Shown one piece after another: positions 10,531 through 21,619 of a stretch of 64,000 bases of DNA. The notes beneath the pieces were generated by a model. It was not told the origin of the DNA. It ran no database searches and was given only the letters and a program-made list of their open reading frames with translations. The stretch is taken from contig JAZGUH010000199.1 of the NCBI GenBank assembly GCA_037893225.1, forward strand, positions 1,736,001 through 1,800,000. Direction: 5' to 3'. Position 1 is the stretch's first letter, and each line of letters starts with the position of its first letter. The position numbers were made by a program, and so were the translations under genes. The stretch is from Hippasteria phrygiana. Its lineage: Eukaryota > Echinodermata > Asteroidea > Valvatida > Goniasteridae.

Positions 10531-12261
10531 GGGGGTATATTTCATGTGCCTTTAACTTGCAGCCGGGCCTGTGTAATCACTAGGGAGCTGAGGTGGTTTC
10601 AGGAAAGATTATTGGGCATGATGAGCAGGGGTAATAAGGATCTTATACGTTGTGATTAAGTTTAAGTAATAAGAGCGTTACCATTACCGGGTGTTATTAG
10701 TAGTAGTAATCGATCATTTTCGACTGATCACCATTTTTGTATAGCAGCTTCACAAAGACCAAAAACGACTACAAATACCCGTTACCGCGTGTGCGAAATT
10801 AGCAAACGTGTTTGGATTACCTTTGTGAAATAATAATAAAGTGCAAACTGAACACGAATAGATGACGAAACGACCGAGCCTCGGGGTCACGTGCACTCTA
10901 ATTACTGGCCGAGGCGTGCCTTGGTTGATACTTTTTGGCGCGTAATTATTATTTTTTCCCCCAAGACAACCCCACCTGAAGGAGCCATCAATAACGGAGA
11001 AAGCTTCGCACATCGGCTGTCCTGTCAGAGATCCAAGAGCGTGCCTAATAACGTAAAGCGACCTCGCGGCTTTCCTCGGATGAAAAACAGAAAAGACGCG
11101 CGAAATAATTACAGGTGCTTCAAGTCTTGATCAGTGGTATCCTGACTGCATTGTGCTTCGGGGTTAGATGCATCGGCTTGTTGCGTGTTGGCTGGTATGA
11201 ATTTGAAAGCTGGGCCAGATATTGGCACTCACACTGCCGCAAACCTTAAAAAAAAAAAAATATGAGTGCGTAGATCGTTCGTTTTGCCTCTTCCCTGGGT
11301 TCAGCTGACCTGAGCCGTAGTTATTGTTATGTATTCAGTTTTGATATAAATGTCTTATTTGGTCGTCTGATTTTTCTGCTGGTTAATACTTTTGTGCGTT
11401 TTCTGTCATGTGGTATAATTTGTTTGCTAATTTTGGTTTTGTGTGTAGCGGTAGTTCTTTTCATTAATACTCATTCTTGAATAATTCATTGTACGCGTAC
11501 TATTGTTTTTACTATGATATTATGTCATGTCATGTTTGTAAAACCTGCATTGGTTTGCCGCAGTTGTCTCGTTGATGATTTCTTATCTGGCCTCATCATA
11601 TATACGGTGTAGTACCAGGGGTCCTACTTGGCAAACATTTGTTTTTGTATGGGTTCCCTCATCTCTCTATACTTCCAGTTTGACTCTGTGTTATCGTACA
11701 CCGTCGCGTCGCGTCGTATTCACTGTGGAGTGGAAGTAACGTAAATTGAAATTGAACTGAACGATGGGTACCGTACGTGTGCGTCAGATAACGGGATCAG
11801 AGGTTGCTCGGTATCATGCAGGTGAAGTAGTTATCTTTTATTGAGTGCAATGTATATCCAAACGCTTCAAGCAATCTATCAATATTTTGAATGAGATGAT
11901 TTTCGTCTTCCTGGGTGTATGTTTCACCATGGAGGTCACCGACTAAAATATTGATCAGCTTCTAGATATATTATAGCTAGCTCCACTTTCTAATGCATCA
12001 CTTTAGTGAATTCGGGCGTTCGACTACGTGTGCACGGTGTGTTCTTACATTAGTCTTCTTACGGGGTACCGGGAAGAAAGGGTAACAATGGGGACAATGG
12101 TACCCCACGAGGGAGTCTTTAGAAATCGAGGTACCCCACGAGGTTAACGCTATGAAGTTTGAGATTTCAATGGGGACAAAAGGAGAATAAAAGAAGGAAA
12201 GTAAAGTCTACAATAGAGGTACCCCGTATGGGTGCATTTGTGAGGATGTGTGTGCGTGTTT
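10531..12261. other. gene-free stretch
   Basis: No exon recognised. From about 12060 the motif 'gaggtaccccacgagg' appears three times, beginning the small repeat cluster that follows. Confidence 0.35.
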
Positions 12262-12375
12262 ATGTTATACAGCGAGGACGGGGAACAAAAGAATTACATG
12301 TGAGAACAATAGGTCCTCGATTGTCAAGATGTCCTCTGTTGTATAAAACCAATGAGAGGGGTTGCAGCAAAGTTA
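12262..12375 (+). repeat. local direct repeat, copy A
   Basis: 'gaggacggggaacaaaagaattacatg', then 'gatgtcctctgttg', then 'aaaaccaatgaga' recurs at 12715-12830 in the same order and orientation. Flanking frames such as 12159-12431 cross this repeat and are not credible genes. Confidence 0.7.
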
Positions 12376-12714
12376 AAGTGCAAACAAAAGAAGGCATTAG
12401 AAAGACACTGGGAAGTCCTCGATGTAATTAAGCCAGGGAACATGCATTGCAGTTCACTGCGAGTGCGTGGACCTGAAAGGAAAATATGTCCGCAGTATGC
12501 AGGAGCTCAAGACGTTCTGCGGACTCACACGGTCCACACGACGTTTTCCAGTGTCTGATAAGCGGTCTTAGAGGCAGTATTGGGTTATAATTATCAGTCG
12601 GAAAAGAACAGAATAATCGAGGAAAGCACGGTCAAAATTTCACGTCCCAAAAAGTGTTTACAGTGCGAGTGATAGCGTTGTGAAACGTGCTTTGGAACAA
12701 ACGTCTCTGTCTGT

Positions 12715-12830
12715 ATGATGTACATCGAGGACGGCGAACAAAATGATTACATGAGAGGACAGCATGTCATCAGTTGCGAAGATGTCCTCTGTTGCAAAAC
12801 GTGTACAAAACCAATGAGATAGGTTGCAAA
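12715..12830 (+). repeat. local direct repeat, copy B
   Basis: Second copy of 12262-12375, about 450 bases downstream and clearly diverged. It also includes the 'gtgtacaaaaccaatgaga' word shared with the hairpin motif family at 5860-5995. Confidence 0.7.
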
Positions 12831-12839
12831 AACTTAGTA

Positions 12840-14030
12840 CAAATGTTTTGTTTTTTAATTAAACACTTGAAGCTGAAGTCGATATTATGAGTAAACCTCG
12901 ATTTACCGCAGTGATTACCAAATCGCCATTATTAATGAACGGACGATCACGAATATTCATGACGCCCTATTGATCCTCCTATTAATCAAAGAACTCAAAA
13001 GAGGAATCCCACAACGGCGAGTTTAGCGCAGATCTGCGCACTTCCGCGTTTGAAAACGAGGATCTCAATGTCACAGTAAACAACTTTATGCTGATCGTGC
13101 GCCTGCGCTGCCTTATATGGCCTGATTAATTCATGCATGAATGAATGTGCTGAAAAGCGTGGTTTTGTTTGCCACTGCCATTCTCGCTTTCAACCCGGAA
13201 GTGCGCAGAAGGGGCTAATGTGAAATTCCTCTATGGAACTCTACAACTACGATTACACAATAATCAATCGACAGCCGTCTGCTGGTCGTATTGTGTAAAT
13301 TATTTAATGATAAATGTGACACTTTGGTGAAGCAAGTATTGATTTCAACTGTAGCATAGTGTAAAGAAATCAATTTTGAGTGTAAGCACGCAGTCATGCA
13401 CGTTCGTTGTTTGTACATTGTAGTCCCTAACTGTAATGCTTATGCCTTTGCCTGACTGTGACATAGACATTTTGTATTTTACGATGGTGAGATTTCTCCG
13501 TTTTTTTCCTGATTTCAGGATATTTGATGAGACGTCTTCCATATTTCCGGGCGATTTTTTTTAGTCCATTAATTGTTTTTTATCATTCCAAGGTGACCTC
13601 TAAAACGGTCTTCTTTTCGCTTAAGTGGCCCCATCTTTTTGCAATTTTGAACCGTATCTTTTGGTAGAAAATGCAGTTTTCCTGTGCATTTGTTTTTCGG
13701 CAACGCCATACAAATTAATTGCCTCCGAATCTTTCGTGAATGTTGCGTTTTCCTCAAATCCCACCCCTGTCTTATTAGGCAATAACGTTCATGGGTATGG
13801 TAACGGCGTCGTGTATAAGGCACATAGTTACGTGCGTGAACAGTAAAAAGACAAAGGTCAAAAAATAACTATTTACAGCTCGATTTGCAGGGCTAGCACT
13901 GTGTGTATTGTGCACAAATCTACGTACTTGCGCGATGCGCGGTCGGCTGGCCGGTCTGTCGTGTTCTATACGTGACGTCACAGGGTCACGTGATGCATTA
14001 CATCATCCTTTTGCAATTTTCGAACGTATA
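12840..14030. other. gene-free stretch
   Basis: Short overlapping frames on both strands without motifs. No RNA gene or clear repeat seen. Confidence 0.35.
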
Positions 14031-14123
14031 ACACTATGAACATCTAACAAAAGAAAACCCACGCAGTCCTTTGTTACAAACAAAGGACTGCGTGGGTTTT
14101 CTTTTGTTAGATGTTCATAGTGT
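14031..14123. repeat. perfect 44-bp inverted repeat (5-base loop)
   Basis: The left arm 14031-14074 (starting ACACTATGAACATCTAACAA) is exactly complementary to the right arm 14080-14123; the loop is 'tacaa'. Such a perfect stem indicates recent formation or a conserved fold. No terminal or target-site features of a known family were recognised. Confidence 0.93.
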
Positions 14124-14454
14124 AAAGTGGGGGGGCTCGAAAAGTGATAGAAAAATAGCCTAAATGAGCCAAACAAATCACAATTAAGAGAAAAACAACA
14201 ACAATGCTGCTTTTTTAGTAACAAAACATATTTATTAAGACCAACATTGTTTTCTATTTCAGTGACCCTTTAAAAAGTGCGCGCACATCATGCGTGTGCA
14301 TGTCGGGGGCATGGTGCTGGAACGCATGGGATGCTTTGGGCAAATTAGGTGTGGTGAATGATGTGTACACCTGAAGTGATACTCAGAAGAAAGTAGAAGC
14401 ACTTGTTGAAGTGCATTTTTAACCGGATCACTGTTACATCATGCACGTGAGGTT

Positions 14455-14790
14455 AATTACGGCTCTTAAGGTCAATTGCCAGCAAGGACCTCACTGGAGA
14501 AGTACAGGGGCGTGTAGCCAAACCTTAAAGTAAAAGAGAAAAGGTCACAGTGCCCCCTCCCTATTCCGTTTGTCAACTATCAACAGCAATGCTCGGCAAT
14601 GAGCTTAGCGGGGATGCTCCGGGGCGTGACTTTGACACAGGCAGTTTTAAAGTAAAGGTTACAGGTAACAGTACCCCTACTTATTCGGGTGCATTTTGGT
14701 TGACTTGCCTAATCTATAGCAATGGCCAGCAATGAGTTAGTGCAGACGTACAGGAACATGACTTTGAGGTAGCACATCTTTCCCTAGTCT
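14455..14790 (-). repeat. degenerate tandem copies of the GPCR exon end
   Basis: Three diverged copies of the last roughly 70 bases of the receptor exon lie in tandem just downstream of it. The nearest (about 14705-14775) reads CYLKVMFLYVCTNSLLAIAI then D and a stop on the minus strand, against YLKITSLYVSTNSLLAIAI in the exon. The next (about 14566-14640) is further decayed (CVKVTPRSIPAKLIAEHC), and a third trace sits at about 14465-14520. Landmark spacing is 100, 133 and 114 bases. The spacers share 'ttaaagtaaaag'. The nearest copy ends with AG followed by GCAAGT, a possible GC-type donor, where the exon has AG followed by GTAAGT. Confidence 0.7.
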
Positions 14791-14809
14791 GGTACATTTA
14801 TCGACTTAC

Positions 14810-15345
14810 CTGTCAATGGCAATAGCCAGTAATGAGTTAGTGGAGACGTACAGGGACGTGATTTTCAGGTAGCCGACAGCGACGCAGACCGCACCCCCAA
14901 AGGGCCAGTTCTGGAACAGGTAGAAGTAGAAGTTGAAAGGCGCGCAGATGACCGCTACCAGGAAGTCGGACAACGCCAGGTTGCCAATCAGCAGGTTGGT
15001 GGTGGTGCGCATGCGCCTGAAGCGGTAGATGACGTAACACAGGAGGAGGTTACCGATGCCGCAGACGGTCATCATGAGGCAGTAGGTGATACCCACCAGG
15101 ATCTTGGCGGAGATATGGACCTGAGGGAAGACCACCGGCACGGGGAGCACGAATGAGTCGTTGGTGTAGTCATAGCCATAGTCCATCCCGTACATGAATT
15201 CCATCGAGTCGATAGCCACGGAGCGATTGAGGCTCATGCGCGGAACGGCAAAAACCTCGTAAGCCATAGCCTGGGCGGAAGCCAAGCAAATCTGCACACA
15301 CAAAAACACACACAGAAATTGTTTCAGATCCTGTACGTCATCCAT
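14810..15345 (-). CDS. prokineticin-receptor-like GPCR, 5' coding exon
   Basis: Encodes the N-terminal 178 residues plus a split Arg codon of a rhodopsin-family (class A) peptide receptor in the plasma membrane. A hydrophobic signal-peptide-like segment lies at residues 9-26. The extracellular tail is Tyr-rich with sequons NRS (40) and NDS (62). TM1 is about 80-104 with GIGN (N99 = position 1.50), TM2 about 117-141 with NLALSDFLVA (D127 = 2.50), W147 is in the first loop, C154 is the TM3 disulphide Cys, and TM3 ends SLYVSTNSLLAIAIDR. That last block closely resembles prokineticin receptors, in which the coding sequence is also split after this Arg. The exon closes with donor AG|GTAAGT (intron from 14809). 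ATG at 15345 is chosen for the signal peptide. A weaker alternative is an acceptor 'tttttgtgtgtgcag' near 15296 with a start at MAYEVF. No second exon is visible in the remaining 14.8 kb downstream, so TM4-TM7 lie outside the window or are lost. Confidence 0.85.
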
Positions 15346-15953
15346 CAAACATTATCCAGGGTATTACGGTACAGTGGTGCCGTCCCTCTAAACCCACGCA
15401 CCAAACCAATTTCGAGAGAATTACAGTCTATTCCTTCCTCCATGATATCACATAGGCCTACAGGCGGAAGTTTGGCCACAAAACGCATTAATTATGGCCT
15501 GTCAGTCAACCATTATTACGCGTACCGTACCCAGGGATTGTGCCCGGAGACTGCATGATCGTAACAGCTGTATATACACCGTACACGTAGGGCCTATATT
15601 CAATTCGTTTTGAAAGATCGTACTGTTGTAGTAGTTAATATTTTCATGCGGAAAAGATGTGAAGCCAGATGTACAGCCTATTGATTTGTAAATAGGCCTA
15701 TATATAAAAACAAATGAAAAAGTATCGACCTGGTTTGCTCAATATCAAGCAATGATTTTTCCCCTCACAGATGTATGTGCCGTTTGGTAACATTTCAAAG
15801 CTGATGAATTATCCAGGCAATGGAGTAACACCCCCAATCCAGTTGAGGACTAGGTACACTCTACCATAGTAATGTATAATAAGTTACTTCCGTTTAGTCT
15901 GGTTCCCACTTCATTCATTCATTTCTGTTAATTTGCAGTTAATTAATGGCAAC
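15346..15953. other. upstream flank of the GPCR exon
   Basis: Would hold 5' UTR or promoter of the receptor if ATG 15345 is right. No TATA box or further coding exon could be assigned. Confidence 0.3.
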
Positions 15954-16171
15954 CTACACTGTAAAAAATTCCCGTAAATTTACTTTGCACTTCCCGTAAT
16001 GTTTACGGTTTTGTACCGTTTTTGCTTCAACCGTACTGTGTAGAGCCGTTTTGCGGGAAATTCCCGTTAACGGTAAATCTGTAACTGACCGTAATTTTAC
16101 GGTTTTTTGTTGGCAACCCGTTTGACATTGAATTTACCGTAAAATTACGGGCACATTTGTTTACAGTGTAG
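15954..16171. repeat. CTACACTGTAAA-terminated MITE
   Basis: 218 bp with exact inverted ends CTACACTGTAAA and TTTACAGTGTAG. The interior repeats 'cccgtaa', 'ttacggt' and 'accgtaa' words on both strands. No coding capacity. The ends resemble the 'CACTGTAAAAAC' termini of the elements at 44544 and 57693, but the interior differs. Confidence 0.88.
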
Positions 16172-17085
16172 ACTTTTATTTCGGTTTACGGATTGAGCTG
16201 AGACTTTCACAAGGTTTTCTTTTCATGTATACATTGAGTTCCACTAATAAGTCACTAAGTATAAACACTACATGCAAATTATGTTTTCAGCTCTGGCAGT
16301 GTTATACTTTTAACCTCGCAAATAGCCTCGTAAATGTACTAGTACCGGTAGTCTTTGTAATATTTTGCGCATAGCACAATTGCTGCACTTCATGGACGTT
16401 TATCGCAAACGCGTATACGAACACACAGTGACACGGTAAACATGAAAGTCGATCCTTTTAGATTTGGTTGCAGTATTTGTCCAATATGTTGTGGATTGGC
16501 TCTGGAAAATCCCCTTATAGTGCAGTGTGGAGTTTCCTTTCAGACGGGGAAACGGAGAAAAGCGACGTAATCTACAAATCGCCAACATGCAGCAACAATT
16601 TCCCAGCGAGATCCTTGTCGCCCGCGGGGACGATTTTCTGAAAGTCTTTGCTATTAATAGGTTCCGTTGATTGTCGGCTCAGTAGGGGGGCTCGAGGCCA
16701 ATTAATCGCACCTCCGCGAGGTGCCTGATTGATTACCTATGGTGTCAGCTTGGTAAAGACTTTTTAAAGCAAGCCATGGGTACAGGGTTCCATACGGAGA
16801 TACGGCCACTTGGTAAATTGGACTATTCGCTTAATTAACTACCATCAAGCCAGACTGCCGAGAAATGTCTCTACATACGGTACATGCTGAGTGCAAGTGA
16901 AAAGATGCATGGTGCACCCAATACGACAATACCCACCGCTGCTATATAAGCACGGAGGAAGAAAAACAGATCTGTTTTCCTTTCTCTGTTTTATATAAGC
17001 AAGCTTGAGCATCGAAAATGCCACGCTATAATCGTGGCGTTAGGCGTTGAATAAAACAAAATAAGCCGATTAGGCCATGGATGTT
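16172..17085. other. gene-free stretch
   Basis: No motif-bearing open frame, repeat or RNA gene recognised. Confidence 0.35.
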
Positions 17086-17190
17086 TGTTCCTTCCTCCAT
17101 GATTAGGCCGAACTGTTCATGTGGCTTCGTGGTAATGCATCTGATCCTATAGGCCAGATCACCGAGTTCGAACCCTATAGTTTTTTTTTT
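17086..17190 (+). repeat. tRNA-like segment followed by T run
   Basis: 'gtggcttcgtggtaatgcatctga', then 'ggccagatcaccgagttcgaaccc', then ten T. A- and B-box-like sequences and a partial anticodon stem are visible, and the T run would stop Pol III. The acceptor stem is not convincing, so it is more likely a SINE remnant than a tRNA gene. Confidence 0.4.
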
Positions 17191-17371
17191 TCGTATTATA
17201 TTTTTTTACACATTTTGTAAAACACGCGTTAGAGTAAACTGAAAAGATTGCTCTTTTTTTAATTCGTGGTTTGGATGGTTTTTTATTTATTTTTATTTAT
17301 TTATATTTTTGTTTTGCGGGGGGGGGGGAAGTCCGAGAAACCAGTCTTGCAGTACCCGGTCTAGCGTGAAA

Positions 17372-17535
17372 TTTAGTTAATATGAAATACGGTAGTATTG
17401 CATATGTCTAAGTGATCGATGATATCGATAATTGGGAGAGTGGCCGGTCACGTGGAAGGGTTTAACCAATAATAGGGAAAAGGAGTCGGATAATAATGGG
17501 AGTCGGATATTCATAATGACACCGGTATTATACTA
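17372..17535 (+). repeat. 'GAAATACGGTAGTATTGC' dispersed repeat, copy 1
   Basis: Shares 'atgaaatacgg', 'gtagtattgc', 'gagagtggccggtcacgtg', 'gggtttaacca' and 'gagtcggatattcat' in the same order with 23318-23625, and part of these with about 62370-62500. Non-coding. Confidence 0.65.
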
Positions 17536-19931
17536 CACTACTGGCCTTGCTAAGTAGCTTGTCCTATGTATTACATAATACGTAAAGGCATAATTACCGC
17601 CACGATTATAACAGCGGGGCAGTGGATTATACCGAAAGGATTATCCATCCCGTCAAATCTGCAATACTCGCGTCAAATCTGCAATAATCTCACTTGAAAT
17701 GTTTACACACACACTATCAAATTACAAATGTTTATGGTGGAGTGAAATTCCTTTTTGATGGTAAGAACAATGCAAAAAATAGGAAAAAATTAAACTTTTG
17801 TACCAAAGATAAAGATGACTGGCTCAATTTATAAAGATATGCTTTCTACATTCAAACCTCCTTCTACAAAGCAACGATGGTCGCTGAAAAATGCACCAAA
17901 CCTTCAATATTTAGCAGCTAACGTTTGGGGAACAGAAAATCTGTGCTGCAATATAAATTTTTCCCAACAGGATTTTCCTTTTGCAAACACTTAATTCAGA
18001 GGGATCCAAATTCAGTTAGGCCTAATTGTAGCAAATAGATTGTATCCACTGACAGGACTTGTAAGTTGTGATCGGCCAACACAGGCGGATCAACCATAAT
18101 CGAAACGCCGTCAATATCCAGCATGCTGCGTTATCTCTAGGGTTTTGATTACGGGGATTAGGCCTACGTTCACTCTTTCGTCGACCATTCTAAATACCAT
18201 TGTTATTATGTGGCGCTCTCAATAGAGAACAGTCCCTCATCGCAAAAATTAATTTCTAGATTAACACATCATAAGCTTTAAAATTATGAAAGAATTGTTA
18301 AAATCGGAGCAGTAGCAAAAACTCATGATGATTTTAATTTTATTAAATGATCCAGCACTATTGTAGAAATCAAGCGATAAAGTTTGTCCTTCATTTCCGC
18401 ACCGCTGAACGGCTCACTATTATAAGTGGTAGCCTTGGTAGGCCTATCTCCTAAAAGTGTCTCTCATCGGTTTATTTGTGAAAATATCTGTTAGATCGGC
18501 CAATCAATGGAGAGTTCACAAGCTTTAAATTGATACCACGTTTCTTATGATTGCATTCAAAATGACGATGTACAGGAATCGAAAAATAACTAATCTTATA
18601 AAGAAAACTAAACACAAATTCCGTTGATTATCAGCGAGTTACCTTACTAAAAATCTCATTTGTTTTCCATTTTATTGTACTAAAATAGAAAAACGAAAAC
18701 ACAGTATGATTTTATTTTACATAAACTACCATTTTAAGCAATAAAACGAAAATCGAAAATTTCGACCCTCAATGGATTTTTGCCTGTAGCTCAAAACGGA
18801 GGAATGCGACTTCCGACTGGTTTCTTATAGGAATGGCATTATGCACTCAGTGCTCTGACCGAAAATTCTAATTGTATAGGGGATTGCCTCGAACGAAGAA
18901 ATATTGGAAGAATGATAGAAAACTGTATTTTGAACAAAAATACACTTTGCAATATAGTTGCTATTCCGAAAATTTATTATGATGTTCAAAGATTAATATA
19001 CAGTAATACTGTAGGGATTACGAGCAACCCACTCCTAATTCAAACTGTGTAGTTTAAATTTAGTCTTTTTGTGGAATATCTCATGGAAAAGCTTAGCAGT
19101 TATAGCAGGGGGTTAAAAAAAAATGTAGGGTTATACACCCTAAAATAACAGACATTTGCAGCTTTAACCAATGACAATTTAATGTATAGAACACTTGCAA
19201 AGTTACTTACCGATAAAGAATGTTCCGCCAACGATCCTTAGTATCACAGAAGAACAGAGAATTGTCAAGAATTATGTTTGCGACCTGGTTTTGTTTATTC
19301 TCCAAGAAACTCGGTTCTGGTTTTGTAAATTGAAGGTCAAAGTGTCACCACGCCCAATCCTTTTCATTGCGGACGTTTAAGTAATTGTGTGCATTCAGCA
19401 GAGACTGTCTCGAACTTTTAGTAAGTACTGATCATGGTTTTTAATGGTTGTGAGCTCTTTTCTTCAATCGTGAGGGCCAATAACCTATTCTCAGTTCAAC
19501 GAGGAATATTGATCAGGGAAAAAGCAGCCAGTGAAGCATTCGATATGTGCTTTTTATTCTCGTTGTGAAAGGTAAAACCCCGCTGAAGGTGTCGGGTTGC
19601 TGCCGAGCGTGTTTATAGCTGCAGGTGCCCCCTTATAACTGGTCACAGAATCGCCTCTAATCTCATTCTCCAACCAAAGAGTGTTTTGATTGGAATGGGC
19701 AGAGAGCTTCCTGAAGTCACGCACTTCCAAGTGAGTCCAGAGTCAAAGTTTCAACGCTTGAGATGTCGCAAATTTGCTTTCAAGAGCTGTCTCTTCAGCA
19801 TCAAATTACTGGTGTAAAAACAGTGTGTGCATTTTTTTTTAAATGGAATCAGTTTCCGTCGAAGGATAAAAAAAATCCACCGCGCCGGGTTGCGATGTTA
19901 ACTGATCTGATGTGGGAACAAGTACTTACAA
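17536..19931. other. gene-free AT-rich stretch
   Basis: About 2.4 kb of AT-rich sequence with no coding signal or clear repeat on either strand. Confidence 0.4.
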
Positions 19932-20201
19932 CGCCGGTGATGTTCCTCCGTGTGCGAGACGATGGTAGCTGCCGTTGTCGAGTAGTATCCTCGTCCGTGA
20001 CTAAAGCTGCTATCGTAGGTAGATAGCATGCGCAATGTGAGTGCGGTAAAGCTAATGAGGTCCGTACGCCGGCGATGTTCCTCCGTGTGCGAGACGATGG
20101 GAGCTGCCGTTGTCGAGTAGTATCCTCGTCGGTGACTAAAGCTGCTATCGTAGGTAGATAGCATGCGCAATGTGAATGCGGTAAAGCTAATGAGGTCCGT
20201 A
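19932..20201 (-). repeat. 135-bp tandem duplication, open on the minus strand
   Basis: Two copies with a period of exactly 135 bp (landmarks 'cgccggtgatgttcc' at 19932 and 'cgccggcgatgttcc' at 20067), differing at only a few sites. Since 135 is 45 codons, a 122-codon minus frame starting at ATG 20217 duplicates 45 residues (ALPHSHCACYLPTIAALVTD and following). On the minus strand the segment runs into TTGTAAGT at about 19930, a good splice donor, so it could be an upstream exon of a minus-strand transcript. No protein family recognised. Confidence 0.75.
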
Positions 20202-20204
20202 TAA

Positions 20205-21499
20205 CCACTTCCTCCATGGTATAACGGTGGTGAACTGCTATCGTTGAAGCCTCCCGATGTCGTTGTGAAGGGGTCTGAAGTGACCTAGAGCCAGTGACTC
20301 TCCAGCGATCGCCAATTTATTAACGCCCAATGGATGGCAACCTGGGTCTTCGGCGGAGCCGCAAATTGGCAAATTTTTCAAGGTTGTGCCAAGTGTGCTT
20401 CCCGTGAAATCATCTCTACGACAGCTGTGCGTGATCGAAACGGCAGGATTAGGCTAAGCAGATTAGGCTATGTGTGGTTAATCATGATGTGTTGCCACGA
20501 CTGCACACGGCGTTAAAATATCGCAGATACCTTGAAATATAACCCAACTTTGAGCGCAGAGAGTTCGTGGTCGAGTTTAAAAAAAAAAATGTAGACCTAA
20601 AGCTTCAAAGTTTGTGCATTTTGAATCATTCTTTAGGTTTTGTATTCCCAATTTTCAAACAAACCTTTTGACCCATTGTAATAACAATCTTTATCCGCCG
20701 GAAACAATATGCAAATACATGTAGTCTAATTTAATATAATATTTGATATATAATACATGTTATCAAATATATAATAAAATACATAATATTTAACTGCAAA
20801 CGCAGACCAGTTTGTATACCGGAACCTCTTATCTACTTCGAAAAGCGCTTTTCAGGCGTAACAGATGTGTTTTGAAAACTTGCGAAGAAGGGAATTTGTC
20901 TCCTTTTCCGTTTTCATGCTATTCTCTCATTTTTCGAATATTTTTCTTAAAGGTATGATAAAGCTTTGGTAATTATTAGTTTGATTGTCAAAGCTTAATT
21001 GTTATAAAGATGATAACAGCACCGATCACCCTGAGAAGTATTTCCGTCTGCGATGCTGTCCTCGTCGAGAAAAACTGTATCTGAAGACCTCTAAACAAAA
21101 ACCAGTGATGGCTAATTTCGATTTGCCAAATTAAAATCGGCTTTGTGAACGTTTAAAAAGTGTTTGTTTGTTTGTTTGTTTTTAGTATTTATCTAGTATT
21201 TTCCACATGGATGATGGATTGCGCTCAAACTTTCACGGTCGTATTATTATATGTTGAATCAGACAAAGTATGAACGCCGCCTGCAACTGCTTTAGTGCTA
21301 TATTATACGTTTCATATATTATAATTGTATTATAAATTGCGATCCCAAGGCCAGCACAAGGTAGCCTGTAGCGCTGACTAAGGGCAGGTGGCTGGAGTAT
21401 TTTTGTCAAATTGTGTGCATTGCAATACTCTCAGAAAACAGTAATTTCGTCAAACAAACCACAAGGAAAACTGACTTGGTAATTGTGAATACATTTCCA
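20205..21499. other. gene-free stretch with (TTTG)n
   Basis: AT-rich. A short (TTTG)n microsatellite lies at 21161-21183. No gene or RNA recognised. Confidence 0.4.
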
Positions 21500-21613
21500 A
21501 AGGAGCGGGATTTGCCTCTGCGACCTCCGGAATACCGTACCGGGGCTCTACTGAGCTATATTGCCCTATGTTGGTCAAATCTGACTACCGGTTTGTTTGT
21601 TTGTTTGTTTGTC
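21500..21613 (-). repeat. diverged tRNA-derived SINE copy and (GTTT)n
   Basis: 'aggagcgggatttgcctctgcgacctccgg', then 'tactgagctatattgccctatgttgg', is a decayed minus-orientation copy of the Thr-like SINE. It is followed at 21590-21613 by a (GTTT)n tract. Confidence 0.65.
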
Positions 21614-21619
21614 AGATTT

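Noticed and set aside
12159..12558. Basic open frames
   Set aside because: They run through a duplicated non-coding segment and an Arg/Lys-rich composition bias; no family resemblance.
15346..15348. Start of the GPCR exon one codon further upstream
   Set aside because: That codon is TTG; the first ATG is at 15345.
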